34,437 nucleotides of DNA from Bacteroidota bacterium (GTDB lineage: Bacteria; Bacteroidota; Bacteroidia; Chitinophagales; LD1): the NCBI GenBank assembly GCA_947461105.1, contig CANHIG010000012.1, forward strand, positions 1 to 34,437, given 5' to 3'. Numbering within the stretch: the stretch's first letter is position 1; the number at the start of each line of letters is the position of its first letter. The position numbers were made by a program, and so were the translations under genes. The notes under the pieces were generated by a model, which was not told the origin of the DNA, made no database searches, and saw only the letters and a program-made list of their open reading frames with translations. Shown here piece after piece: positions 1 through 7,001 of the stretch.

Positions 1-534
1 GTGGCAGCAGCTCACATGATTTTTGGGAATGCCGCTTCTATCATCATGGCAGTCCTGATTATGATTTCTACTTTCAGTTGCAACAATGGTATTATCCTTT
101 CTTCATCCAGATTATTTCAGGCAATGGCTGTAGATGGTTTGTTCTTCAAAAAAATGAAACACAATAACGAAAATGGCGTGCCGGGATTTGCCCTTTGGGT
201 TCAATGTATCTGGAGTACGGCACTTTGTCTTTCCGGGCAATACGGCACATTGCTGGATTATGTAATGTTCGCAGTAATGCTGTTTTATATTCTCACCATT
301 TCAGGAATAATAAGACTGAGAAAAAGACAACCGGAAACAGAAAGACCCTACAAAGTCATTGCATATCCGCTGATTCCGATTTTATACATCATTCTGGTTT
401 CATTGTTTTGTATCAACCTGCTTATCTTCAAACCAATGACCACTTATCCCGGAATATTCATTATGCTGATAGGTATTCCTGTTTATTACTTTACTAAAAA
501 AACAATGAGCAATGAGCCACACGCAAACCATTGA
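1..534 (+). CDS. APC-family amino acid permease, C-terminal part (5' end outside window)
   Basis: This reading frame is open from the first base, so the true start lies upstream and the leading GTG should not be taken as the start. The visible 177 residues are strongly hydrophobic, with about five membrane segments: roughly residues 8-26, 62-78, 83-101, 120-142 and 146-163. The loop RLRKRQPETERPYKV followed by a Pro-containing helix is typical of the C-terminal end of APC-superfamily amino acid/polyamine transporters, as is the NNGIILSSSRLFQAMA segment. Substrate cannot be inferred. The end overlaps the start of apt by 23 bases, which suggests cotranscription and translational coupling. Confidence 0.8.
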   Translation: MAAAHMIFGNAASIIMAVLIMISTFSCNNGIILSSSRLFQAMAVDGLFFKKMKHNNENGVPGFALWVQCIWSTALCLSGQYGTLLDYVMFAVMLFYILTISGIIRLRKRQPETERPYKVIAYPLIPILYIILVSLFCINLLIFKPMTTYPGIFIMLIGIPVYYFTKKTMSNEPHANH

Positions 535-1051
535 GCAGGAACTGAAACACGTAATAGCGGACATTCCTGATTTCCCTAAAGATGGAATCCTATTTAAAGA
601 CATATCTCCCATTTTTTTGGATGCAAATTTATGCTCAAAGATTACCGATTCATTTTGCAATTCGCTGGAAGAGGAACCAGATATGATTTGTGCTATTGAA
701 AGTCGAGGATTTTTCTTTGGTATTCTTATAGCCAATCAATTGAAAAAACCGCTGATTATGGTGAGAAAACAAGGGAAACTTCCGGGAGAGGTAGTTGCTG
801 TTTCTTATGATTTGGAATACAATAAAGGCGTATTGGAAATTCAAAAGAATAAGATTAAGAAAGATGCAAAGATAATGGTACATGACGATGTATTAGCCAC
901 AGGTGGCACAGCGGCAGCGGCAGCAAGACTCATCCAACAGGAAGGCGGCAATGTAATTAGTTTTTCTTTCCTGATGGAACTGGAGTTTCTGAATGGAAGA
1001 AATCTATTGAATGGTTTTGATGCAGATATTTTAAGCCTGGTGAGTTATTGA
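512..1051 (+). CDS. apt: Adenine phosphoribosyltransferase
   Basis: This cytoplasmic purine salvage enzyme converts adenine and PRPP to AMP and pyrophosphate. The 179-residue length is normal for bacterial Apt. The N-terminal IADIPDFPKDGILFKDISP is the family signature, CAIESRGFFFG follows at about residues 60-70, and the PRPP-binding loop HDDVLATGGTA begins at residue 124. The family usually has VDDLLATGGT, so the first residue is slightly variant. The ATG at 512 lies inside the upstream permease gene in another frame. Starting there gives the normal family N-terminus, so I chose it. The pairing with a permease may be simple operon packing rather than a shared pathway. Confidence 0.95.
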   Translation: MSHTQTIEQELKHVIADIPDFPKDGILFKDISPIFLDANLCSKITDSFCNSLEEEPDMICAIESRGFFFGILIANQLKKPLIMVRKQGKLPGEVVAVSYDLEYNKGVLEIQKNKIKKDAKIMVHDDVLATGGTAAAAARLIQQEGGNVISFSFLMELEFLNGRNLLNGFDADILSLVSY

Positions 1052-1070
1052 AAAAATTAATAAACATAAA

Positions 1071-1595
1071 ATGAATTACAGACCGACATTAAACAGAAAC
1101 AACAATAAAAAGAACGGCTTCAATCCCAAAATGTGGCTTGGATTTATTGCAGTATTGGCATTGCTGATTTATGCAGGAGTAGGTGCCACAGAAAATTATT
1201 CTGAAGGCGAGCGAATCGGATTTATTACAAAATTTTCCAACAAAGGGCGCTTCTGGAAATCATGGGAAGGCGAGCTGAACCTGACACAAACCGGCATGAA
1301 CACCAGCTCACTTTTTGATTTTTCGGTTGACAACGATACTGAAGCTCATCAAACGATTGCCATGATTGATTCAGCAGTAAACTTCGGATGGAAAGTGAAA
1401 TTAACTTACCATCAGGTATTTATGAAAAACTGGTTTAGCAATCGTGGTGAAACGGACTATTTTATCAAAGACATTCAAATTCTGGACAGACAAACTATAG
1501 GAAGTAATCAGGGCAACAACAACGCATATCAAGGCAGAGTAATAGATACTGTTTTTGTAGTCATTGACAAAAATGAATTCTTTAAAAGAAAATAA
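1071..1595 (+). CDS. Small membrane-anchored protein of unknown function
   Basis: The 174-residue product has a basic Asn-rich N-terminus (residues 1-20), one hydrophobic segment (about 21-40, MWLGFIAVLALLIYAG) and then a soluble domain, so it is probably anchored in the inner membrane with the domain outside the cytoplasm. The segment SEGERIGFITKFSNKGRFWK followed by WEGELNL is a pattern I recall from conserved Bacteroidota proteins. Some databases label these 6-phosphogluconate dehydrogenase, but I see no Rossmann motif or catalytic residues here, so that label looks wrong. It lies 19 bases after apt, probably in the same transcript. Function unknown. Confidence 0.75.
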   Translation: MNYRPTLNRNNNKKNGFNPKMWLGFIAVLALLIYAGVGATENYSEGERIGFITKFSNKGRFWKSWEGELNLTQTGMNTSSLFDFSVDNDTEAHQTIAMIDSAVNFGWKVKLTYHQVFMKNWFSNRGETDYFIKDIQILDRQTIGSNQGNNNAYQGRVIDTVFVVIDKNEFFKRK

Positions 1596-1679
1596 GCAAG
1601 GATATTTTCGGCAAGCTAAATCACAAATTATTTAATCCCATTCCCATAAAGTTTTTCATCATCAATTTTCTATTACATT

Positions 1680-1687
1680 TAGTTTTG
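1680..1687 (+). promoter_or_regulatory. Candidate -7 box for the heptose genes
   Basis: TAGTTTTG matches the Bacteroidota primary sigma factor -7 consensus TAnnTTTG and lies 16 bases before the gmhA ATG, in the 108-base gap after the previous gene. No clear TTTG -33 box sits at the expected 19-21 base spacing (there is only a T-rich run near 1652-1657), so this is weak support. Confidence 0.3.
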
Positions 1688-1703
1688 AAAACAACTACTT
1701 CTC

Positions 1704-2279
1704 ATGACAAAATCTATAAAAAACATAATTGCTCAATCCATAGCCGTTAAAAGCAAACTACTGGAAGATACCGCTACACATCAAAAAATCAGTAATGCGG
1801 TAGATACTATAGTGGCTACATTCAAAAATGGAGGACGACTTTATTTCTGCGGCAACGGAGGTAGCGCAGCAGATGCACAACATCTGGCAGCGGAATTTAC
1901 AGGTCGTTTTTACAAAGACAGAAAGCCACTTCCTGCTGAAGCCCTGCATGTGAATACCTCTTTTCTCACTGCTGTGGCAAACGACTACAGCTATGATGAA
2001 GTATATCAGCGCATGATAATTGCTCAGGGCAGAAAAGGCGATGTGCTTTTTGGTATTTCTACATCTGGCAATTCCAAAAATGTGGTTTTGGCTCAGGAAG
2101 AAGCAAAGAAAATCGGATTGCATGTAATATCCTTAACAGGCGAAGGTGGCGGAAAAATGAAAGAAAGCTGCGATATACTTTTTAATGTGCCAAGTAATGA
2201 TACTCCGCGCATTCAAGAATCACACATTCTTATCGGGCATATCATCTGTCAATTGGTAGAGGAAAAATATTTCGATTAA
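1704..2279 (+). CDS. gmhA: Phosphoheptose isomerase (sedoheptulose 7-phosphate isomerase)
   Basis: This SIS-domain enzyme converts sedoheptulose 7-phosphate to D-glycero-D-manno-heptose 7-phosphate, the first step of nucleotide-activated heptose synthesis for lipopolysaccharide or surface glycans. The 191 residues match the family. CGNGGSAADAQHLAAEFTGR (from about residue 49) carries the GmhA signature with the active-site Asp, His and Glu. GISTSGNSKNV is the sugar-phosphate-binding Ser-rich loop, and TPRIQESHILIGHI near the C-terminus supplies the conserved Gln and His. The stop codon directly abuts the ATG of the next gene, so the two are surely cotranscribed. Confidence 0.94.
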   Translation: MTKSIKNIIAQSIAVKSKLLEDTATHQKISNAVDTIVATFKNGGRLYFCGNGGSAADAQHLAAEFTGRFYKDRKPLPAEALHVNTSFLTAVANDYSYDEVYQRMIIAQGRKGDVLFGISTSGNSKNVVLAQEEAKKIGLHVISLTGEGGGKMKESCDILFNVPSNDTPRIQESHILIGHIICQLVEEKYFD

Positions 2280-2996
2280 ATGAGCGACAGTGCAATAATA
2301 CTCGCTGGCGGTTTTGGGACACGACTGCATTCTGTGGTGAGTGATTTACCCAAGCCGATGGCTGATATTTCAGGCAAACCATTTTTACACTACCTCCTTT
2401 TATATCTCAAACATTTTGGAGTAAAAAATGCGATTTTGGCTACAGGTTATTTGCACGAAAAAATCGAATCCTACTTTGGCTATAATTATGAAGGTATTAA
2501 TATCCAATACTCCGTAGAAACTTATCCGCTGGGTACCGGTGGTGCAATAAAAAAAGCATTGGAATTGGTTAAAGGAAATTGCTTTATACTAAATGGAGAC
2601 TCATTCATAGCAGCAGATTTGAATCAACTTGCTAAATTTCACAGCAGTAAGAAAGCAGACTTCTCCATAGGCCTGAAAGCCATGCAACATTTCGACCGAT
2701 ACGGAACAGTTGTTTTAGATAAAAACCGGATCACGGCTTTCAAAGAAAAGGAATACACCGAATCGGGGCTCATAAATACCGGAATATACATCACATCGCA
2801 TCAAATTTTTGATGGATTAGATTTGCCGGAGAATTTTTCCATTGAAAAAGATTTTCTCGAGAAAAATCTGGAAAGATTAAATATTGCAGGAATGCCCGTA
2901 GATGGCTACTTCATAGATATTGGCATTCCTGAAGATTATCACAGAGCCTCAGCAGAACTTCCTGCCATGTTGAAAAACTTTCAATTGGAAAATTGA
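2280..2996 (+). CDS. hddC: Heptose 1-phosphate nucleotidyltransferase, HddC-like
   Basis: This is a nucleotidyltransferase of the RmlA/HddC fold, 238 residues. IILAGGFGTRL at residues 6-16 is the nucleotide-binding loop, DLPKPMADISGKPFLHYLL is characteristic of the HddC group, YPLGTGGAIK contacts the base, and LNGDSF carries the metal-binding Asp. Its position between gmhA and a GmhB-like phosphatase indicates it activates D-glycero-D-manno-heptose 1-phosphate. HddC enzymes make GDP-heptose, but related enzymes use other nucleotides, so the donor is inferred. No heptose 7-phosphate kinase (HddA or HldE) is in the window. It starts at the base immediately after the gmhA stop. Confidence 0.82.
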   Translation: MSDSAIILAGGFGTRLHSVVSDLPKPMADISGKPFLHYLLLYLKHFGVKNAILATGYLHEKIESYFGYNYEGINIQYSVETYPLGTGGAIKKALELVKGNCFILNGDSFIAADLNQLAKFHSSKKADFSIGLKAMQHFDRYGTVVLDKNRITAFKEKEYTESGLINTGIYITSHQIFDGLDLPENFSIEKDFLEKNLERLNIAGMPVDGYFIDIGIPEDYHRASAELPAMLKNFQLEN

Positions 2997-3021
2997 TAGT
3001 TAATTATACTTTAGATGAATC

Positions 3022-3576
3022 ATGAATATTTTAGAGCAACTTAAATTAGATAAAAGCTGGACATTATTTCTCGACAGAGATGGTGTTATCAATCTTCATT
3101 TTCCAAAAGACTATGTGAAGAACTGGAACGAATTTTACTTTCTGGAAGGTGCAATAGATGCCATAAAAAAACTATCAGATATTTTCGGAAAAATAATAGT
3201 TGTTACCAATCAGCAAGGTGTAGGCAAAGGCAAAATGACCGAGGATGCACTGCGCTGTATTCACCTCAATATGCTTGGCGAAATAGAAGCTGCCGGAGGC
3301 AGAATAGACTCTATTTATGCAGCTACTACTTTGGAATCAAACGATACGCTTGGTCTCCGCAAACCAAAAATTGGGATGGCGATGCAGGCGCAAAAAGATT
3401 TTAATGAAATTGATTTTACAAAATCAATCATAGTGGGCGATTCCCTTTCCGATATGCAGTTTGGTAGAAATGCCGGAATGTTCACCGTTCTTGTTTCTGA
3501 TAAAGAAAGCTCAGATGCTTCTGAAGCAGTACTTGTAGATTTTAAAATCAACAAGCTATCTGATTTGTTACAATAG
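3022..3576 (+). CDS. gmhB: D,D-heptose 1,7-bisphosphate phosphatase-like HAD hydrolase
   Basis: This HAD-superfamily (HAD-IIIA) phosphatase of 184 residues is predicted to remove the 7-phosphate of D-glycero-D-manno-heptose 1,7-bisphosphate. FLDRDGVIN supplies the nucleophile Asp18 and acid/base Asp20. VTNQQGVGKG is motif II, RKPKIGMA carries the motif III Lys, and IVGDSLSDMQFGRNAG is motif IV. Enterobacterial GmhB holds a zinc ion with a CxH...CxC loop before motif III. The corresponding stretch here (about residues 98-114, YAATTLESNDTLGLRKP) has no Cys or His, so this is a zinc-free variant and its specificity is less certain. Operon position supports the assignment. It ends one base from the convergent dehydrogenase gene. 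Confidence 0.8.
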   Translation: MNILEQLKLDKSWTLFLDRDGVINLHFPKDYVKNWNEFYFLEGAIDAIKKLSDIFGKIIVVTNQQGVGKGKMTEDALRCIHLNMLGEIEAAGGRIDSIYAATTLESNDTLGLRKPKIGMAMQAQKDFNEIDFTKSIIVGDSLSDMQFGRNAGMFTVLVSDKESSDASEAVLVDFKINKLSDLLQ

Positions 3577-3577
3577 T

Positions 3578-4342
3578 TTAGGCTTTTTTGCTCGATACAT
3601 AAGCATTTCGCTGAGCCGTAGGGGAAATTACCAGATTAGAAATATTGACATGAGGCGGTGTGTTGCAAACATACCAAACCGCATCAGCTATATCTTCTGG
3701 ATGAAGTGGCTCGTAGCCTTCATACACTTTTTTCGCCTTTGCTTCATCACCATGAAAACGCACAATGGAGAATTCCGTTTCGCAAGCTCCAGGATCTATA
3801 GAGCAGCAGCGAATATTGGTCCCTACCAAATCAAGATTAATCGCTTCATTCAATGCCTTCACCGCAAATTTTGTAGCGTTATATACATTCCCTTCGGGGT
3901 AAACCTGATGCCCGGCCACGCTACCGATATTGATAACATGTCCTTCATTTTTTGCAATCATCTTCGGAAGAAAAGTTCGGGTAATATGAAGCAAACCTTT
4001 CACATTGGTATCAATCATCGCATCCCAATCTTCATATTTCCCTTCATAGATTTTGTCTTTACCCGATGCAAGACCGGCATTATTCAGCAGGAAAAACGGA
4101 ACAATATTCATGGTATCAATCACTTCTGCAAATGCATTTACCGCATTTTTATCGCAGACATCTACATCATGAACTATCACTTCTACGCCATAGTTCTGTA
4201 GTATATCTGTGGCTATAGCTTCCAACTTTTCTTTACGCCTAGCTGCCAAAATCAAATTGATTTTTTCTGCTGCAAATTTATAAGCGATAGCTTTTCCTAT
4301 GCCTGATGAGGCTCCGGTGATGAGTGCGTATTTTTTATTCAT
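3578..4342 (-). CDS. Short-chain dehydrogenase, YdfG / serine 3-dehydrogenase type
   Basis: This classical SDR oxidoreductase has 254 residues. TGASSGIG (9-16) binds the dinucleotide, NNAG (87-90) stabilises the fold, and the catalytic set is Ser141, Tyr154 and Lys158 in YNATKFAV. ARRKEKL at 34-40 places Arg residues where NADP-preferring enzymes bind the 2'-phosphate. The overall pattern, including the SIDPGACETEFS region, resembles E. coli YdfG, which oxidises L-allo-threonine, L-serine and 3-hydroxy acids with NADP. The gene begins 10 bases after the sdaA stop on the same strand, consistent with a shared role in hydroxy-amino-acid breakdown. The exact substrate is an inference. Confidence 0.85.
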   Translation of the reverse strand: MNKKYALITGASSGIGKAIAYKFAAEKINLILAARRKEKLEAIATDILQNYGVEVIVHDVDVCDKNAVNAFAEVIDTMNIVPFFLLNNAGLASGKDKIYEGKYEDWDAMIDTNVKGLLHITRTFLPKMIAKNEGHVINIGSVAGHQVYPEGNVYNATKFAVKALNEAINLDLVGTNIRCCSIDPGACETEFSIVRFHGDEAKAKKVYEGYEPLHPEDIADAVWYVCNTPPHVNISNLVISPTAQRNAYVSSKKA

Positions 4343-4352
4343 AATTGCGAAT

Positions 4353-5774
4353 CTAACATTCAGGCAATGAAAGTGGAATATTAACTGCCAATCCTCCGTC
4401 AGCAGTTTCTTTGTATTTGCTGTTCATGTCCTTAGCTGTTTCCCACATAGTTTTAATCACAGTATCTAAAGATACTTTTGCAAAATCGGGATCTCCTTGA
4501 AGAGCAAGCTGCGCAGCCGTGATGGCCTTTATAGCTCCCATTGTGTTGCGCTCTATACATGGAATCTGCACCAATCCGCCAATAGGGTCGCAGGTGAGCC
4601 CAAGATGATGTTCCATGGCTATCTCCGCTGCCTGAAGCACCTGTTGTGGTGTACCGCCCATACATTCCGCCAACGCACCTGCTGCCATAGCCGAAGACAC
4701 ACCAATCTCTGCCTGACAACCACCCATAGCTGCCGAAATAGTAGCACCATGCTTAAATAAAATTCCTATCTGCGCAGCAGTAGCCAAAAATTTCACCACA
4801 TCATCATCCGCTGAATCCATATGCTGTTGCTGATACATCAGCACAGCGGGAATTACCCCTGCAGCACCATTTGTAGGAGCCGTAACCACTCTGCCGAATG
4901 AGGCATTTTCCTCGTTTACAGCCAACGCAAAACAACTCACCCAATTCAGAATTTGAGGAAAAGAAGTAGCCGATTTTCTGATTTCACTACGCCACAATTT
5001 TTTATCGGTGTAAACATTGCCACCCAACAGTTTGCTGTGAATATCAAAGGCTCTGCGCTTCACATGCAGACCGCCAGGAAGAATTCCTTTAGTATTACAT
5101 CCTCTGAAAATACAATCTTCCATCACTTCCCAAATTCGGAATAATTCTTTGCGCGTATCTTCATCAGACCGCCAGGACTTTTCATTTTCCAAGACAATCT
5201 CTGAAATATCATTGCCCGAATTCATACAATTTTGCAGCAACTCATCAGAATCTTCATTCGCATATTTCACTTTAATGTGGCCTGTATTAGCCATTTCATC
5301 AGTGCCGTATTTCACTATGAATCCTCCGCCTACACTGTAATAAATCTCTTGCTTCAAAAGCACATCGCCTTTATAGGAAGAGAATCTGAGCGCATTCGGG
5401 TGATAGGGCAAGGTTTCTGATTTATGAAAAACAATATGCTGCTGAGGGTCAAAATCAATCACCTTTTTTGCGGCAAAAAATAGTTTCTTTTCTTCTTTGA
5501 TTTGCTGAATAAGCGGTTGCAATCTGTTAGTATCAAAAGTGTCGGGTTGCTCCAGCATCAGCCCCATCTGCACCGCAATATCAGTTCCGTGACCAATGCC
5601 CGTTTTCGCCAACGAGCCATATAAATCCACCACCACCCCGGTCACATCATCCGCAGCCTCCAGCTCAGCGATAAAATGAAGCGCAGCCTTCCACGGCCCA
5701 AGTGTATGAGAACTGGATGGCCCCACACCTATCTTAAACATATCAAAAACACTCAATGCTTCTACCTGACTCAT
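4353..5774 (-). CDS. sdaA: L-serine ammonia-lyase, iron-sulfur, single-chain
   Basis: This enzyme deaminates L-serine to pyruvate and ammonia in the cytoplasm using a [4Fe-4S] cluster. The 473 residues cover both the N-terminal regulatory/beta domain ([20 protein letters not shown] at residues 8-27) and the C-terminal alpha catalytic domain. The cluster ligands are visible as Cys353 (GGCQAEIG), Cys395 (LTCDPIGG) and Cys406 (IPCIERN). As I recall it, this 42 and 11 residue spacing equals that of the Legionella enzyme. The protein ends in Cys473, matching the C-terminal Cys tail that occupies the active site in that family. It is first in a two-gene unit with the downstream dehydrogenase and is divergent from the cysteine operon. 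Confidence 0.94.
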   Translation of the reverse strand: MSQVEALSVFDMFKIGVGPSSSHTLGPWKAALHFIAELEAADDVTGVVVDLYGSLAKTGIGHGTDIAVQMGLMLEQPDTFDTNRLQPLIQQIKEEKKLFFAAKKVIDFDPQQHIVFHKSETLPYHPNALRFSSYKGDVLLKQEIYYSVGGGFIVKYGTDEMANTGHIKVKYANEDSDELLQNCMNSGNDISEIVLENEKSWRSDEDTRKELFRIWEVMEDCIFRGCNTKGILPGGLHVKRRAFDIHSKLLGGNVYTDKKLWRSEIRKSATSFPQILNWVSCFALAVNEENASFGRVVTAPTNGAAGVIPAVLMYQQQHMDSADDDVVKFLATAAQIGILFKHGATISAAMGGCQAEIGVSSAMAAGALAECMGGTPQQVLQAAEIAMEHHLGLTCDPIGGLVQIPCIERNTMGAIKAITAAQLALQGDPDFAKVSLDTVIKTMWETAKDMNSKYKETADGGLAVNIPLSLPEC

Positions 5775-6010
5775 ATTGATATTTAGAACTTAAATGTAGC
5801 GGAAAATCTGTGATGAGACAATATATTTGTAAAGCTATTAGCCCTGCTGCTTTGAATATTGGGATAAAAAAATTAATATATTTATAAAATGAAGGATTAT
5901 AGCTATCAGACCTATACAGCAAAATTAGGTTTGGAATTCCTATAAATAAAAGGGGCAATTATTTTAAAGAAATATTTTGCTGTAACAGGAAATAAAATTA
6001 GCTTAGCCAA
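5775..6010. other. Intergenic region between divergent sdaA and the cysE leader
   Basis: This 236-base AT-rich stretch has no convincing protein or RNA gene. An out-of-frame minus-strand ORF (5743-5958) begins inside it and runs into the sdaA start, but it resembles nothing. It should hold promoters in both directions. A GGAATTCC palindrome sits at 5933-5940. CAAAATTA at 5920-5927 reads TAATTTTG on the minus strand, a possible -7 box for sdaA about 145 bases before its start, without a good -33 box. Confidence 0.5.
5926..5933 (+). promoter_or_regulatory. Candidate -7 box for the cys leader transcript
   Basis: TAGGTTTG matches the Bacteroidota -7 consensus TAnnTTTG and would start transcription near 5940, about 70 bases before the leader peptide ATG. 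No TTTG -33 box is seen at the usual spacing, so the call is tentative. Confidence 0.27.
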
Positions 6011-6076
6011 ATGATCACAAGTTCTAGCTGTTTATCTTGTTTTTGTTGTTGTTCCGATAGTGGAAGGGCTTTGTGA
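6011..6076 (+). CDS. Cysteine- and serine-rich attenuator leader peptide (21 aa)
   Basis: A short ORF opens with ATG at 6011 and closes with TGA at 6074-6076. It begins MITSSSCLSCFCCCS. It encodes five Cys (codons 7, 10, 12, 13, 14, all TGT) and six Ser (codons 4, 5, 6, 9, 15, 17) in 21 codons. It lies between a candidate promoter and the cysE-cysK genes. The three tandem Cys codons (6044-6052) stand 12 bases before the antiterminator arm at 6065-6072, which overlaps codons 19-21. A ribosome waiting at the Cys codons would leave that arm free, whereas a ribosome at the stop codon would cover it. This is the design of amino-acid leader peptides such as TrpL or HisL. No Shine-Dalgarno sequence is visible, which is usual in Bacteroidota. 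The role is inferred from composition and geometry. Confidence 0.8.
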   Translation: MITSSSCLSCFCCCSDSGRAL

Positions 6077-6110
6077 TACATTAGTGTTATATAATTGATA
6101 GAAAAGCCCT
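6065..6110 (+). promoter_or_regulatory. Predicted antiterminator stem of the cysE-cysK attenuator
   Basis: agggcttt (6065-6072) is perfectly complementary to aaagccct (6103-6110), giving an 8-bp stem with four G-C pairs and a 30-base loop. Its 3' arm shares bases 6107-6110 with the 5' arm of the terminator hairpin, so the two structures cannot coexist. The 5' arm lies within the last codons of the Cys-rich leader ORF, so its availability depends on ribosome position. Confidence 0.72.
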
Positions 6111-6132
6111 CTTAGTTTTAAGAGGGTTTTTT
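6102..6132 (+). terminator. Intrinsic terminator between leader peptide and cysE
   Basis: ccctctta (6107-6114) pairs with taagaggg (6119-6126) around a four-base gttt loop, and six T residues follow (6127-6132). The stem can extend outward by G-U and A-U pairs. A terminator placed 24 bases before the cysE ATG, with no annotated gene upstream on this strand other than the leader ORF, only makes sense as a conditional attenuator. Confidence 0.87.
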
Positions 6133-6156
6133 GTTTAAAATAGGTTAAAAGTATAA

Positions 6157-6984
6157 ATGAGTTTAATTAACGACATAAAAGACCTGGATAGCAGATTGGT
6201 CCAAAAACTTCCCTCTATAGAAAGGGCGCAGAAGTTTGGGGATGATTTAATTGATTTCCTATTTCCTGTGAGAGCTAAAAACAGAGGTGCTTCTGTTCTG
6301 ATAGACTTGCAATATGAAATGCTGCAAAAAGAATTTATAGCATTAGTGGCACCCATCAGCGAGCAGTATAACCTTGAAGAAGCATCCCTTTCAAAAGGTT
6401 TTTTTGAAGAACTCCAATATGTTTTTGATTCGCTCAAAAAAGATGCTGAATCTATTCTCGAATTTGACCCGGCAGCATACTCACTGGAAGAAGTAATTTC
6501 AGCATATCCCGGATTTTATGCGGTAGCTATTTACAGAATTTCGCATGTGCTTTATACCTTAAAAGTGCCTTTACTGCCTCGTATTTTATCTGAAGCAGCG
6601 CACAGCAAAACAGGAATTGATATTCATCCGGGCGCTACAATCGGCAGCGAATTTTTTATTGACCATGGAACGGGAATTGTGATAGGTGAGACTTCGGAGA
6701 TAGGTAATGGCGTAAAAATTTATCAGGGCGTAACGCTTGGCGCACTTCAGGTGGCAAAATCAGAATCGAACAAAAAGCGTCACCCTACTATTGAAGATAA
6801 TGTTACCATTTATAGCGGGGCTACTATTCTTGGCGGAGAAACTGTAATAGGACACGATTCAGTAATAGGAGGAAATGTTTGGCTTACTTCCTCTGTTGTG
6901 CCATTTTCATTAGTGTTTGCAACTCACGCAGTGAAAGTTCGAAATGCCAAAAATTTCAATGAGCCATTAAACTTTGTTATTTAA
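6157..6984 (+). CDS. cysE: Serine O-acetyltransferase
   Basis: This enzyme acetylates L-serine with acetyl-CoA to O-acetylserine, the committed step of cysteine synthesis. The 275-residue protein has an alpha-helical N-terminal domain (about 1-150) followed by a left-handed beta-helix of hexapeptide repeats. [11 protein letters not shown] and [15 protein letters not shown], with His170 next to Asp169, form the CysE active-site region. YQGVTLGAL precedes the flexible loop and [13 protein letters not shown] continues the coil. It is the first structural gene after the leader/attenuator and is followed 17 bases later by cysK. The C-terminus ends FNEPLNFVI with a terminal Ile; a C-terminal Ile is important for binding cysteine synthase in the enterobacterial complex, but complex formation here is unproven. 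Confidence 0.95.
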   Translation: MSLINDIKDLDSRLVQKLPSIERAQKFGDDLIDFLFPVRAKNRGASVLIDLQYEMLQKEFIALVAPISEQYNLEEASLSKGFFEELQYVFDSLKKDAESILEFDPAAYSLEEVISAYPGFYAVAIYRISHVLYTLKVPLLPRILSEAAHSKTGIDIHPGATIGSEFFIDHGTGIVIGETSEIGNGVKIYQGVTLGALQVAKSESNKKRHPTIEDNVTIYSGATILGGETVIGHDSVIGGNVWLTSSVVPFSLVFATHAVKVRNAKNFNEPLNFVI

Positions 6985-7001
6985 ATAAAAACCACATAAA
7001 A

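Noticed and set aside
1071-1595. Annotation as 6-phosphogluconate dehydrogenase
   Set aside because: The protein is 174 residues with a membrane anchor and no dinucleotide-binding or catalytic motif of that enzyme.
3650-4201. 183-codon plus-strand ORF inside the dehydrogenase gene
   Set aside because: Antisense shadow of a clearly functional SDR with intact catalytic motifs; its translation has no domain-like pattern.
5933-5940. GGAATTCC palindrome as an operator
   Set aside because: It is only eight bases and unsupported by a second copy; too short to call a regulator site.
5743-5958. 71-codon minus-strand ORF overlapping the sdaA start
   Set aside because: It runs out of frame into sdaA, has no recognisable motif or export signal, and lies in AT-rich intergenic DNA where such frames arise by chance.
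6011-6132. Metabolite riboswitch or T-box as the explanation for the cysE leader
   Set aside because: The Cys-rich ORF and its position over the antiterminator arm explain the leader without a ligand-binding fold, and I see no T-box or SAM-riboswitch core sequence.
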